Positions 7,660-16,792 of a stretch of 64,000 nucleotides of DNA are shown piece by piece; positions within the stretch are counted from its first letter, which is position 1; each line of letters starts with the position of its first letter. The position numbers were made by a program, and so were the translations under genes. Below the pieces are notes generated by a model. It had not been told where the DNA came from. It did not search any database and was given only the letters and a program-made list of their open reading frames with translations. Where the stretch lies: positions 124,001-188,000 of the forward strand of contig JAHWHZ010000001.1 of assembly GCA_019322895.1 (NCBI GenBank), given 5' to 3'. This DNA comes from Candidatus Woesearchaeota archaeon (GTDB lineage Archaea > Nanobdellota > Nanobdellia > Woesearchaeales > ARS49).

Positions 7660-8943
7660 TTAATTAAATGCGCCAGGGTCAAACACCGGCGGCCTGTTCT
7701 TGTCCACTACATTTACAGTTACATCTTTTGTTGCTGTGTTTATGCCGTCTGTCGCTGTTATTGTAACTGCGTGCGTTCCTGCGTCGTCATAGTCTGTCTG
7801 GTAGCTGCTTGATGTCATCCATCCAGAGTATGTGATTGTCAGCTCATCATTCTCTGGATCAGTTATGTCTGCGTCAATGTTCACTATTTCTCCTTCTTCT
7901 ACATTGATTGTCTCTAGTGCAAGGGTTATTACAGGCGGATTATTCAGGGACTGTACATTTATCTTGACTTTCTTTATGTCAGTCAGCTCTCCATCAGATG
8001 CTGTCACATCGATTTCATATGTGCCTGCATCTCCTGGCTCTGTTTTCCAGCTTCCGCTTGTTCCTATAGGCGATCCAAAGGAGATTGTGATTTCATCCCC
8101 GTCTGGGTCTGTTGCATCTGCCTCTACAAACACTTTTTCTCCTTCCTTGACTGTTATTTCTGCGATTTCACCTAGTTTTGGCGCGCGGTTCACGTTGTTT
8201 ACTGTTATTGTAACTTCTTGTGTGGATTCTCCTTTGCCATCAGATGCTGTGATTGTTACTGTGTGTGTTCCAGCATCATCAAATGTTGTTTCTCTTGTTG
8301 CGCTGTCCATCCAGCCAGAGAAGGTGAGTGTCACTTCATCATTATCTGCATCCTGTGCCTGGGCATCCAGAGAGATTGTTTCTCCTTCATCCACTGTGAT
8401 TGCTGTTGAGCTCAGCGTGATTGTTGGCAGGGCATTTGCCATCTTGACAACAAGCTTGATGTCCTGGCTCACTTCATTCTTGCCGTCAGATGCTGTGATT
8501 GTTATGACATATTCTCCTGCATCTCCTTCGCTTGTCTGCCAGTTGCCTTTTTCATCTAATGGTGATGTGAATGTGTATGTGATTGGGTCTCCATCAGGGT
8601 CAACTGCTTTAAGATTAGGGAAGCTTACAAGGTTGCCTTCTGTGACTTCTTTTATTGGAAGCCCTTCTGCATCTACTGTTGGTGCAGGTTTTGTTTCTTT
8701 CTTTTCAGGTGTTGTTTCTTTCTTTTCTGGTTTTTTCGCTTCAGTCACATTTGCCGGCTCTTTTGCTTTTTCTTCTTTTTTGACGTCTTTTTTAGCGTCC
8801 TCTTTTGCAATCTGCTTGTCATCTGCTTTTTTATCGCCGGCATCCTTATCTTCAGACGCTTTCTGGAGCTTGACGCATCCAACCAAAGACAATATTACGA
8901 CTATTGTTAGAACAGCTAATATCACTGATTTCATTCTTTTCAT
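7660..8943 (-). CDS. Lipoprotein with four tandem Ig/cadherin-like repeats
   Basis: Protein of 427 residues. The signal peptide ends in a good lipobox (SLVGC). A Lys/Glu-rich linker (about 30-95) probably spans the S-layer. Four repeats of about 85 residues follow, each with the pattern V-x-EGE, DPDGD or DxDNDE, a GxW or WxT strand and GT(H/Y)xVTITASDG. These resemble PKD/cadherin-like adhesion modules with probable calcium-binding Asp clusters. The likely role is surface adhesion or structure. The long frame on the opposite strand is an artefact of the repeats. Confidence 0.8.
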   Translation of the reverse strand: MKRMKSVILAVLTIVVILSLVGCVKLQKASEDKDAGDKKADDKQIAKEDAKKDVKKEEKAKEPANVTEAKKPEKKETTPEKKETKPAPTVDAEGLPIKEVTEGNLVSFPNLKAVDPDGDPITYTFTSPLDEKGNWQTSEGDAGEYVITITASDGKNEVSQDIKLVVKMANALPTITLSSTAITVDEGETISLDAQAQDADNDEVTLTFSGWMDSATRETTFDDAGTHTVTITASDGKGESTQEVTITVNNVNRAPKLGEIAEITVKEGEKVFVEADATDPDGDEITISFGSPIGTSGSWKTEPGDAGTYEIDVTASDGELTDIKKVKINVQSLNNPPVITLALETINVEEGEIVNIDADITDPENDELTITYSGWMTSSSYQTDYDDAGTHAVTITATDGINTATKDVTVNVVDKNRPPVFDPGAFN

Positions 8944-8973
8944 TTTAAACTTCCCCCTTTAAAATTGTTGTTA

Positions 8974-9600
8974 TTACAAAATAACAAACTCATTTATATA
9001 TTTTATTGTAGTGAAAGATATAAGTCGCAGTTTTTTGCTCGAGAAGGCAGTTATCACCAACCCCAGACAAAAACCACGCAAAATTATTGATTTTGCAAAG
9101 GCTTGGAAGAATTCAAGAGGATAAAGGTTGACAAGCAGGTCATTTATCTGGAAAATCCATGTCCCTTTTGCGAAAAATAAGCTGTGCATCTGGGAAAATA
9201 TACAGTCAAAAGGCAAAATCAAGAATAAAACAGGCAGGACAACAGATATTATCCCCCCATACAAGAATATTTTTCTTTTATCTTTGATAAATCTAAGCGA
9301 AACAATAAAATATACCAGTGCAATCATGAAAAAGCCAAGCAGATAATGTATAACTGTCCGTACATCCTGCAGATGAGTCATTTCTCTTTCATTGAATTCA
9401 TTAAAACTTGCAGGAACCTGGCCTGTAATAAAATAATTTACCATGTCTTTGTTCATCTCTGCAGCTTTCTCTGGCATCAGGCTGTATTTTTGCGTCAGTT
9501 TTGTGTAAAAGCTGGAATCATAAATCAATATCCCGAATGAGAACAAGTAAACAAGTACAGGAATAAGAATTATTAATAGAATTTTACAATACTTTTGCAT
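8974..9600 (-). CDS. DUF1461/TIGR01906-like integral membrane protein
   Basis: Protein of 208 residues with about four to five transmembrane helices. Features that match the family are the first helix, an extracytoplasmic loop containing FNEREMTHLQDV (compare the E-R-E-x-x-H-x-x-D-V pattern) and a later aromatic segment ending with LYPLEFFQ. The biochemical role of this family is unknown. Its first 17 nt overlap the end of metG on the same strand, so it is probably translated from the same message. Confidence 0.7.
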   Translation of the reverse strand: MQKYCKILLIILIPVLVYLFSFGILIYDSSFYTKLTQKYSLMPEKAAEMNKDMVNYFITGQVPASFNEFNEREMTHLQDVRTVIHYLLGFFMIALVYFIVSLRFIKDKRKIFLYGGIISVVLPVLFLILPFDCIFSQMHSLFFAKGTWIFQINDLLVNLYPLEFFQAFAKSIILRGFCLGLVITAFSSKKLRLISFTTIKYINEFVIL

Positions 9601-11563
9601 TGTCGCCTATCTTTGCCTTTATTTCTTCTTTTTCTGTCTTGAGAGCCTTTCCTTTGTATCTTACTTTTTTGTCTTTTGTTGTCATCTGCACCTGCTGGAA
9701 TTCTTTCAAGGTGATTTGTCCTTCTCCTGGCTCTATTCCCTCTACAAATACCTTTTCTCCAGGAGAACTTTTAGGAGCCTCTACCAGCGCCACTTGCTTC
9801 TTCAGCTCTGCTGCCAAGAGTATGCCTGCACTTTCCACGCCTTTTAATTTTGCAGGCTTCAAGTTAGTCACAACAACGATGTGCTTGCCTTTCAATTCTT
9901 CTGGTTTAAAATAAGGCTTCAGCCCTGCAACTAATTGTCTTCTTTCTTTGCCTAAAGTTATCTGCAGTATATACAGCTTCTCTGCTTCAGGATGCTCTTT
10001 GACTTCTGTTATCTCTGCCACCTTTAAATTTAGTTTAGCAAAAGGGTCTTCTTCTTTTACCTCAAATTTCTTGAACAATATCTCTGGTTTTGGTATTGTT
10101 CCTTTTGTAGTCTTCTTGAATTTAACATCATTGAATGTTCCAAGCTTCTGCCCTATCTGTTTTGCTATTTTTTCTCCTGTCTCTGGGATAAATGGATATA
10201 CATATATTGAGATGGTTCTCAGGCATTCTGTCAGGACATATAGTATTGTCCCTAATCTTTCCTTGTCTTCCTTTAATTTCCATGGCTCTGTGTCATTGAT
10301 GTATTTGTTGCATGCCCGGATAAAGCTCCAGATCTTGTCTATTACCTTGTTCCACACAAACTTGTGCATTAATTCATTGACTTCATCAAAAATCTCAGAT
10401 TCTTTTATCAGTTCTTCATCTATTTTCTCAAATTTGCCTGGTTTTGGTATTTCTCCTTCAAAATTTTTCTGTGTAAGCACTGTCACTCTCTGCAATAGAT
10501 TGCCTAGAACATCTGCTAAGTCTGAGTTTGATCTCTCAACAAGCGCTTCATAAGAAAAATTGCCGTCTTCTCCTGCAGGTATCTCTTTCAAGAAGAAATA
10601 TCTTACAGGGTCTGTGCCATAATCATCTAATAATCTGACAGGATCAACTACAATGCCTCTTGATTTTGAGAGTTTCTCTCCGCCTAAGTTAACAAATCCG
10701 TGGCAGTGCACTGTTATCGGCAGTTTCAGTCCAGCTGACATCAACTCGCACGGCCATATGACTGTGTGAAACCAATTTATGTCTTTGCCGATTATGTGAA
10801 CATTTGCTGGCCAGTATTTCTTGAAGTCTTTTCCATCTGGATAGCCTATTCCAGAGATGTAATTCAATAATGCATCAAGCCAGACATACAGTATCTGGTT
10901 TGGATCTCCGGGTACTGGCACTCCCCATGGAAGGGATGTTATTGGCCTTGAGACGCACAGGTCTCTTAGCGGCTCTTTCAGCCTGTTGATTATCTCTTTT
11001 CTTCTTGATTCTGGCAGTATGAAGTCAGGATGCTGATTGATGTGCTTGATTAATCTATCTTGATATTTTGACATCTTGAAAAAATACGTGTCTTCTTTCA
11101 ATATCTCTGGCTTTTTCTTGTGCACAGGGCAAAGCCCTTCTTCCAGCTCTTTTTCAGTATAATATCTTTCGCACCCCACGCAGTACAGCCCTTCATATGC
11201 CCCTTTGTATATGTCGCCTTTTGCTTTCAGCTTTAGGAAAACCTCTTGGCAAACTTTTTTGTGTTCTTCTGAAGTTGTTCTGATAAACTTATCATATGAT
11301 ATGTTTGCTTTTGTGCATAATTCCTTGAAAAAAGGGACATTCTTTTCCATCAATTGCAGTGGTGTTATTCCCTGCTCTTTTGCTGTCTTGTAGTTCTTCT
11401 GGCCATGCTCATCTGTCCCTGTCAAGAAAAAGACATCCTCTCCCAGTAGCCTGTGCCATCTTGCTATGGCATCAGCTATTGTTTTCTCGTACAAATGCCC
11501 AATGTGGGGCTTTGCATTAGGATAATCAATTGCTGTTGTTATGTAAAATGTCTTCTTGGCCAT
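9584..11563 (-). CDS. metG: Methionyl-tRNA synthetase, bacterial-type
   Basis: Class I synthetase of 659 residues that charges tRNA-Met. The N-terminus YITTAIDYPNAKPHIGH contains the HIGH signature at residues 20-23. A zinc-binding insertion (CVGCERYYTE, then CPVH) follows, and the KMSKS loop appears as KLSKS at about 297. A C-terminal OB-fold tRNA-binding domain begins at about residue 505 (DPFAKLNLKVAEITEV). The wording of the HIGH region resembles bacterial MetG rather than the usual archaeal form, which suggests acquisition from bacteria. It is followed by the overlapping DUF1461-like gene. Confidence 0.95.
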   Translation of the reverse strand: MAKKTFYITTAIDYPNAKPHIGHLYEKTIADAIARWHRLLGEDVFFLTGTDEHGQKNYKTAKEQGITPLQLMEKNVPFFKELCTKANISYDKFIRTTSEEHKKVCQEVFLKLKAKGDIYKGAYEGLYCVGCERYYTEKELEEGLCPVHKKKPEILKEDTYFFKMSKYQDRLIKHINQHPDFILPESRRKEIINRLKEPLRDLCVSRPITSLPWGVPVPGDPNQILYVWLDALLNYISGIGYPDGKDFKKYWPANVHIIGKDINWFHTVIWPCELMSAGLKLPITVHCHGFVNLGGEKLSKSRGIVVDPVRLLDDYGTDPVRYFFLKEIPAGEDGNFSYEALVERSNSDLADVLGNLLQRVTVLTQKNFEGEIPKPGKFEKIDEELIKESEIFDEVNELMHKFVWNKVIDKIWSFIRACNKYINDTEPWKLKEDKERLGTILYVLTECLRTISIYVYPFIPETGEKIAKQIGQKLGTFNDVKFKKTTKGTIPKPEILFKKFEVKEEDPFAKLNLKVAEITEVKEHPEAEKLYILQITLGKERRQLVAGLKPYFKPEELKGKHIVVVTNLKPAKLKGVESAGILLAAELKKQVALVEAPKSSPGEKVFVEGIEPGEGQITLKEFQQVQMTTKDKKVRYKGKALKTEKEEIKAKIGDNAKVL

Positions 11564-11586
11564 GGCTTAAAGAAAAAGTATAGCAT

Positions 11587-12102
11587 TTATAAATCTTTAT
11601 ATTCTCTCAAGTGCAGTTCAAGTCTTCCAGGGTCTATTTTTGACGTGTCAATTGTTACGTCAGGATCATGTATCATTTCTGTTCTTGATTTGACATGCTC
11701 ATACACCTGCTGGCCTGCAACATATTTGCCATCGCTGGACTGTTCAAGTCTTTCTTTTATTCTTCGCAAGGTCTCTTCTTCAGGACAGATTATTTGTATC
11801 AGTTTTGAATCAGGCGTTATTGCTCTTGCCTCATCAACCAACGTCTTTGCGTATAGTGTTGCATCTATTATTACATTTATTCCTTGTTCAATAAGATTTC
11901 TTGCGCTTGCAAACAAATCAGCGTACATTGCATCAACTTTTTCATTTGGAAACACCGCATCCTTGACACCAGGATCAACATCAAAGAAATCCTTGCGAAT
12001 ATCATCCATGCTCAATACTATTGCATCATGTTTCCTTGACAAGAATCTGCTTATTGTTGACTTCCCTGTCCCAGGTAATCCGCGTATTATGTATAGCATC
12101 AT
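11587..12102 (-). CDS. P-loop kinase-like protein (AAA_33/zeta-kinase type)
   Basis: About 171 residues from the preferred start. Walker A is GLPGTGKST near the N-terminus (MLYIIRGLPGTGKST). It is followed by SMDDIRKDFF and IDATLYAKTLVDEA, the pattern of small-molecule or polynucleotide kinases of the AAA_33 group, then a basic lid (RRIKERLEQ). I chose one of the two adjacent ATG codons at 12102/12099. A TATA-like TTTTAAAA lies about 25 nt upstream (about 12124-12131), and the residues of the longer frame overlap that promoter. The substrate is unknown. Confidence 0.75.
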   Translation of the reverse strand: MMLYIIRGLPGTGKSTISRFLSRKHDAIVLSMDDIRKDFFDVDPGVKDAVFPNEKVDAMYADLFASARNLIEQGINVIIDATLYAKTLVDEARAITPDSKLIQIICPEEETLRRIKERLEQSSDGKYVAGQQVYEHVKSRTEMIHDPDVTIDTSKIDPGRLELHLREYKDL

Positions 12103-12158
12103 AAAAAAGAAATTACAAGTCTCTTTTAAAACTTTTGTTTCACCAGTTGTGGACAAAT

Positions 12159-12566
12159 TTAGCGGCGTGATCCAAACCCAGATTCTTTTTCAGTTATGCC
12201 AAATCTTTCAATGTATTTTTCTGCTATCTCTTTCATCTGCTTTACTTCATCATCAGTAAATTTGGCTCTTTCGCGTTCAAAAGTCCTTTTGCAGTTTTCT
12301 ACGTTGATTTCAAAAGGGTCAAAGTTCAGTCCCCATGAAGAGATGTGGTATCCAGACATGTTGCTGTGCGCCTGGTTCAGCTGCCTGCTGTCTATTCCCG
12401 CAGCACCCTTGTTCCTGAATGGAATCATCTCTAGCACAGAATATTGATCTCTAAGCTCGTAAAAAAAGTCACACCATTCCTGCATGCGTTTCTGCCGGTA
12501 ATACCTTTTTTCTTTTGGAACAAAAGAGAAAATACCTGCCAATAAATCTTCAATAAAACGCACCAT
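12159..12566 (-). CDS. Hypothetical 135-residue protein
   Basis: Unrecognised soluble protein with a hydrophobic N-terminal stretch (FIEDLLAGIFSFV) followed by a basic helix (KEKRYYRQKRMQEW) rich in aromatics. The C-terminus is charged and helical (DDEVKQMKEIAEKYIERF). No metal site or catalytic motif is visible. It lies in a minus-strand series between the zinc-ribbon protein and the kinase; the kinase appears to have its own promoter in the gap. Confidence 0.55.
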   Translation of the reverse strand: MVRFIEDLLAGIFSFVPKEKRYYRQKRMQEWCDFFYELRDQYSVLEMIPFRNKGAAGIDSRQLNQAHSNMSGYHISSWGLNFDPFEINVENCKRTFERERAKFTDDEVKQMKEIAEKYIERFGITEKESGFGSRR

Positions 12567-12604
12567 AATATAAGGAATGACCTTGAAATATTAAAATTTT
12601 TCTA

Positions 12605-13021
12605 CTATTTCATCTTTTTTGTTATCAGGATATCTTTGCCGCATTTCTGGCACTGGAATTTGACAGCATCCATTGATTTCTTCTTTTGCGCTTCTTCATC
12701 AAATACCTGCACTTTCTTTCTCTTGAAAGGCACCTGCAGTTCGCCTTTGTTTCCGCAGTGCGGGCAGGTGTACTCAATATTGCAGGTCAATGTCTCTTCA
12801 TATGCTTTTTTCTCAACAGTGTGGCCGCATGCAGGACACACATATTCTTTTGCCCTTACTTTTACTTTTCCTGTTTTCTCATCTTTTGGCTTGCTCATCT
12901 TTGCCTTGCCGCACTTAGAACAAGTTTCTTTGAATACCCATGCAACGACCTTGCCGTCTTTTATTGTCCTTCTGGTAAAATAAATGCATTCATCCATTGA
13001 TTCTGGGAAGCGTAAAGCCAT
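12605..13021 (-). CDS. Multi-zinc-ribbon protein
   Basis: Protein of 138 residues with four CxxC pairs (Cys34/37, Cys62/65, Cys86/89, Cys124/127) plus Cys80. The pairs form at least two zinc ribbons. The best-formed knuckles are ETCSKCGK, YVCPACGH, YTCPHCGN and FQCQKCGK. Its basic, strand-rich composition suggests binding to RNA, DNA or a transcription/translation complex. No enzymatic domain is visible. An upstream GAGGTGATTAT provides a reasonable ribosome site before ATG 13021. The family is not recognised. Confidence 0.7.
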   Translation of the reverse strand: MALRFPESMDECIYFTRRTIKDGKVVAWVFKETCSKCGKAKMSKPKDEKTGKVKVRAKEYVCPACGHTVEKKAYEETLTCNIEYTCPHCGNKGELQVPFKRKKVQVFDEEAQKKKSMDAVKFQCQKCGKDILITKKMK

Positions 13022-13060
13022 ATAATCACCTCTCTAAGAATTGTTTTTTCTTTTCTGTAT

Positions 13061-13642
13061 TTAAGGGTTTTGGTATAATGCATTCAGTGAAACCTGCAGT
13101 TCTAAATCATAATAAAAAACTTTTTGTGCAGTCTCTCTTGCAAGCTTGACAAATTCATCATTAAATGCTTTCCTGATTTCTCCTTTCCTGCGGCTGGTAA
13201 TCCGGGTAGGCTGCTTTAATGCTTTGCTGCTGAGCTGTTTCTTGAGTGTTTCTAAAATCTGTTCAAGTTTTCCAGCATCTGTTTCCCCGAATGTTAATGT
13301 TTCCTTGACATACTCATCTTTCCAGACCGGCTCAATTGTCATGATGTAAGGATCTTTAAGTTCTATTTCACCTGTGCTTTGGTTAAGTTCTGCTATCGGA
13401 ATTATCCATCTTAATCTTTCTGCATCTCTCCAAAGCACGCTTCTGTAGCCCATCACTTCAGACTGATTGCCTTGTGCTGTAATGCTTGCACCGCCGCTAT
13501 AAACATTGTTATGGCCGTGATTATTTTGAAACAATAATACTTTGGCTGGCAATAATATGTGTTTTTCGCCGTTGATAGAGCTAGTGCGATTCTGCATTCC
13601 ATGTTGCTGCGCGTGCCATTTTTCTGGATTTGTTCTTCGCAT
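13061..13642 (-). CDS. Hypothetical 193-residue protein
   Basis: Unrecognised protein. The N-terminus is basic and His-rich (PEKWHAQQHGMQNR). The middle part (GEKHILLPAKVLLFQNN, SVLWRDAERLRWIIPIAEL) is strand-rich and the last ~90 residues are helical. No signal peptide, membrane segment or known catalytic motif is visible. It stands alone on the minus strand between the zinc-ribbon protein and the PLP-like protein, with a gap of about 35-40 bp on each side. Confidence 0.55.
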   Translation of the reverse strand: MRRTNPEKWHAQQHGMQNRTSSINGEKHILLPAKVLLFQNNHGHNNVYSGGASITAQGNQSEVMGYRSVLWRDAERLRWIIPIAELNQSTGEIELKDPYIMTIEPVWKDEYVKETLTFGETDAGKLEQILETLKKQLSSKALKQPTRITSRRKGEIRKAFNDEFVKLARETAQKVFYYDLELQVSLNALYQNP

Positions 13643-13677
13643 TTTTTGTTAAGAAAAAATAGTCTCTTTTTAAAGTT

Positions 13678-14454
13678 TCAGGTTCTCTTAACCTCTATAG
13701 AAACAGCATCGCAATTCACGCGGATATATCGAGGACAGATTGTATAAGGCAGTTTGTTTTCATCGCAGTATTTTATTATTTTCTCTTTTTCTTTTTCATC
13801 TTTGAATTTAACAATTACATTTATTCCTGTCTTTTCTTTGTGGATTATGTCAAAATCTTTCAGGTCTGCCTTGATTTTCCAGTGCATTCCGTTCCATCTC
13901 AGCTGCCTTGCAAATAATTTATCTAATTCCTCATCCAGCGCAGCCAATTTAGCGGAGTCAAATTCTCCTTCAAAAGAATAATCCTCATCAAAAGCAATAA
14001 AACCGCCATAATGCAGATTGACTGGCTTGTCTTTCCCAAAGCTTCCTATGATTATGTCTCCGATCTGGGCCAGTTCTGTTCCAATGCTTCCAGAGGCATC
14101 ATTTACCAGCAGGCATTTTTTTTCAGCGCATATTTCTGTAATCTCTTCCATTGGCTGTTCTGAAAAATAGCCGTTAAGAGAATTGACCAATAGCACAGAT
14201 TTTTCATCTGCTTTTTCTTTCAAATCAGAAATATCAATTATTCCATAATCTGTCTTTAATTCAACTTTTTCTAAACCAGCTTTCTTAGGATAATCACGGT
14301 AAGTCAGCCATCCGCCCTGGTCCTGTATCAAGACCTTTTCCTTGCCAATGCTTTTCAAGAACTTCAGCACAGAAAGTATTGCATGGTCTCCTGATTCAAC
14401 TAATTTTATTTTCTTTTTCCCTGTTAATTCCTGCAGTTTCTCCTGAACTTCCAT
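13678..14454 (-). CDS. Short PLP-transferase-fold protein (DegT/aspartate aminotransferase-like)
   Basis: Protein of 258 residues that resembles the large domain of fold-type I PLP enzymes. A small-domain start is followed by SGDHAILSVL (a phosphate-cup-like Gly/Asp/His), CLLVNDASGSIG with the conserved Asp that contacts the PLP nitrogen, and IIGSFGKDKPVNLHYGG with a candidate Schiff-base lysine. At 258 residues it is much shorter than normal aminotransferases (350-400), so it may be a reduced or non-catalytic member. The promoter region between it and the divergent phosphatase is about 50 bp. Confidence 0.6.
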   Translation of the reverse strand: MEVQEKLQELTGKKKIKLVESGDHAILSVLKFLKSIGKEKVLIQDQGGWLTYRDYPKKAGLEKVELKTDYGIIDISDLKEKADEKSVLLVNSLNGYFSEQPMEEITEICAEKKCLLVNDASGSIGTELAQIGDIIIGSFGKDKPVNLHYGGFIAFDEDYSFEGEFDSAKLAALDEELDKLFARQLRWNGMHWKIKADLKDFDIIHKEKTGINVIVKFKDEKEKEKIIKYCDENKLPYTICPRYIRVNCDAVSIEVKRT

Positions 14455-14506
14455 GACTATGGAGTATTCAATAAAGTATTTAAATCAATGCATTTTTATA
14501 AAAAAA

Positions 14507-15115
14507 ATGGCAAAGTATATCACTGTGTATCTTATTCGTCATGGGGAGACTTTCTGGAATGTTAAAGAGATCACACAGGGCCATAGAGCTACCCGGTTGA
14601 CTAAAAAAGGAGTGATGCAGGCAGAAAAATTAGCAGAGTCTTTCAAAGATATTCCTTTGACGAAGATTTACTGCTCTCCTTTGTTTAGGACCATGCAGAC
14701 AGCAAAGAGAATATTAAAGTATCATTCACCCTCAAAATTAATCAAGTGGCCGGAGTTTGTAGAGATAAAAAGCGGAGCGCTGGAAGGCCTTTCCCATAAA
14801 AAACAAAGAGAATTGTTTCCAGAGATACAAAAAGATATGAAGTCTTCTGAACGCCTGGATTGGCGCCCCCCTAATGGAGAGTCTGTCCGAGAATTATATC
14901 AAAGAGTTATCAAAGGTTTTAACAAGATGATACGGCAGCATAAGCCTGGAGAAAACATCTTGGTGATAACTCACGGAGGGGTCTTGCTTTGTCTTTTGCT
15001 TGAGTTTCAAGGCAAGGGTGTTCGCGACCTTGCATTTAACAAGTGCATAGATAATTGCGAAATAATCGAGGTTCTTTGGGACAAAAAGCCAAAAAGAATC
15101 AGGCACATAAAATGA
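14507..15115 (+). CDS. Histidine phosphatase (phosphoglycerate-mutase-like)
   Basis: About 202 residues from ATG 14507, chosen over a longer frame because GTATTTAAATC (about 14476-14487) is a TATA box about 25 nt upstream. The catalytic RHGE motif sits at the start (YLIRHGETFWNVKE), followed by the second arginine region (YCSPLFRTMQTAKRI), a Glu (EIKSGALEGL) and VITHGG near the C-terminus with the second catalytic His. The family removes phosphates from small molecules; the substrate cannot be deduced. Its stop overlaps the start of the methyltransferase (ATGA), so the two are probably co-translated. Confidence 0.85.
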   Translation: MAKYITVYLIRHGETFWNVKEITQGHRATRLTKKGVMQAEKLAESFKDIPLTKIYCSPLFRTMQTAKRILKYHSPSKLIKWPEFVEIKSGALEGLSHKKQRELFPEIQKDMKSSERLDWRPPNGESVRELYQRVIKGFNKMIRQHKPGENILVITHGGVLLCLLLEFQGKGVRDLAFNKCIDNCEIIEVLWDKKPKRIRHIK

Positions 15116-15585
15116 ATTACTACGACGAAACAGCAGAAAGCTACAACGAGCTTCATGGAGAGGAGCAATTAAAAAAATTAAAGATTATTGCGAATGAAAT
15201 AAAAGCAACCAAAGACACGAAACTGCTGGATGTTGGCTGTGGAACAGGACTGTCAGCAAAAGTTTTTAATTGCGATATCACAGGCATAGATCCTGCAGAA
15301 AATCTTCTAAAACAATGCTCTTTCAAGACAATTAAAGCAAAGGCAGAATCTCTTCCTTTCAAAGACAATGAATTTGATGTAGTAATCGCAGTAACAAGCA
15401 TCCACAACTTTGATAATCCAGAAAGAGGCTTAAAAGAAATCAAGCGTGTTGGAAAAGACAAGTTCGCCCTGACTATATTAAAAAAAGCAAAGAACTGTGA
15501 TGAAATAATCAATAAAATCAAGGAATTATTCCAAGTCTCAAAGGAGATTGATGAAGATAAAGACAAAATTTTTATACTTAAATGA
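15112..15585 (+). CDS. SAM-dependent methyltransferase (UbiE/class I type)
   Basis: About 157 residues from the ATG that overlaps the phosphatase stop codon. Motif I LLDVGCGTGLSAKVF binds SAM. DITGIDPAENLL gives the acidic residue contacting the ribose, and the EFDVVIAVTSIHNF strand is typical of class I enzymes. The C-terminus is shortened relative to larger members. The substrate is unknown; the tight coupling to a histidine phosphatase suggests a shared small-molecule pathway, which is inference. Confidence 0.85.
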   Translation: MNYYDETAESYNELHGEEQLKKLKIIANEIKATKDTKLLDVGCGTGLSAKVFNCDITGIDPAENLLKQCSFKTIKAKAESLPFKDNEFDVVIAVTSIHNFDNPERGLKEIKRVGKDKFALTILKKAKNCDEIINKIKELFQVSKEIDEDKDKIFILK

Positions 15586-15599
15586 AAATTTAATGCACA

Positions 15600-15980
15600 A
15601 TGCAGAATATAATACGCATAAAAGAGGTGTTGAATAGCTTAAGCGCATTAAGAGCAGATTATATGCAGTGTGAAGACCTTGAAAAATTAAGCAAAGATTT
15701 GAGTTCTGTCAAGGCAAATCTGTTAAAAACATATGACAATACTGTTTCAGAAAGATTTGCAAGCCTTGATTCTGAACTGCATCTTTTGTTCAGGCAGCAT
15801 TTCAGCTCCTTGATTCTTTCAATAGGGGACTTGCAGAAGATGCACGTCCAGCACAGGATAGAGCCGGTTTATAATTTTCTTACAAAATCACACTCATTGT
15901 TGAATAAATTAAACCAGCAGATACAGGCAATCCACGCAGCTTTGCGGGGATTAGGCATTGCTGCCAAAAGAAATCCTTAA
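15600..15980 (+). CDS. Hypothetical helical protein
   Basis: Unrecognised protein of 126 residues that is almost entirely helical, with heptad-like spacing of Leu and Ile (IKEVLNSLSALRADYM, LLNKLNQQIQAIHAAL). There is no signal, no membrane helix and a basic C-terminus. It follows the methyltransferase by 14 bp and may belong to the same transcript. A TATA-like ATACTTAAATG lies at the end of the upstream gene and could provide a separate promoter. Confidence 0.55.
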   Translation: MQNIIRIKEVLNSLSALRADYMQCEDLEKLSKDLSSVKANLLKTYDNTVSERFASLDSELHLLFRQHFSSLILSIGDLQKMHVQHRIEPVYNFLTKSHSLLNKLNQQIQAIHAALRGLGIAAKRNP

Positions 15981-16006
15981 ATATAACTTATAACCAGCAT
16001 AATAAA

Positions 16007-16792
16007 ATGAAAACACCGAACTTCATCAAGGACATAATCCACTCATTCAATCCAAAATACTTAGATAAGCTGACAAATGGCACGTTTGGCCATGCTGTGG
16101 GATATTTCAGCATGATTCTTGCGTTTGCATTTGTCATAATGATGGTTCTTTATGCTCCGCAGGTTGGCTTGCTTCCTGGCTATGTTTCTGAGCAGATATC
16201 TAAGTTTGATGCAATCAATGTCTCAGGCACTGCAAGCATGAACACAGCAATACATATTCCTGAAAAAAAGCCTGTCTTGACCATAGACATGACTGGACAA
16301 GAAGTAAAGCCTACCACAGAAAGGGTTATCATAACAAAAGAGTATGTATTATATAGCTTGCTTAAAGGCCCTACAAAAGTGGGGACAAAAGAGCTTCTAG
16401 AGCCTACTGAAAACAAGCCTATTGTAAGCCAGTTATTGGCATTATTCATAATTTTCATCCTGCCTTCAGTTGTATTCTATTCTTTTATTGCACTATGGCT
16501 GAAATATTTCATACTTATATTATTGGCAGGAACAATAATCTTCTTGTTAGCAGAACTGACATCGTACAGGAAAAAGTGGATAAAGACAGTGAAGCTGGCC
16601 TGTTTTGCAGCAGGACCAGTGATAGCATTTGAAGTCATCTCTATTTCATGCAATACAGACTGGCTTGTTCCCCTGATACACGTTGTGGGAGTTCCTATAT
16701 ATCTAGTCGGCTCTGTTGCATTGCTGATTCTTACTGGAATTACTGTATTTTTAACTCATTATTTCAAGGCAAAAGATGGTGCGCATAAATAA
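16007..16792 (+). CDS. Multi-pass membrane protein (DUF1189-like)
   Basis: Protein of 261 residues. A cytoplasmic N-terminus (FIKDIIHSFNPKYLDKL) leads into a first helix (SMILAFAFVIMMVLY), an extracytoplasmic domain of about 100 residues, then four helices (ALFIIFILPSVVFYSF to SVALLILTGITVFL). This order matches the DUF1189 plan, though I cannot confirm the family. A TATA element CTTAAATATAAC lies about 25 nt upstream. The last 17 nt overlap the next gene. Confidence 0.65.
   Translation: MKTPNFIKDIIHSFNPKYLDKLTNGTFGHAVGYFSMILAFAFVIMMVLYAPQVGLLPGYVSEQISKFDAINVSGTASMNTAIHIPEKKPVLTIDMTGQEVKPTTERVIITKEYVLYSLLKGPTKVGTKELLEPTENKPIVSQLLALFIIFILPSVVFYSFIALWLKYFILILLAGTIIFLLAELTSYRKKWIKTVKLACFAAGPVIAFEVISISCNTDWLVPLIHVVGVPIYLVGSVALLILTGITVFLTHYFKAKDGAHK

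Noticed and set aside
7832..8962. 376-codon open frame on the plus strand
   Set aside because: It is the reverse complement of the tandem-repeat lipoprotein gene; the repeats of that gene keep the opposite frame open. The product is low complexity.
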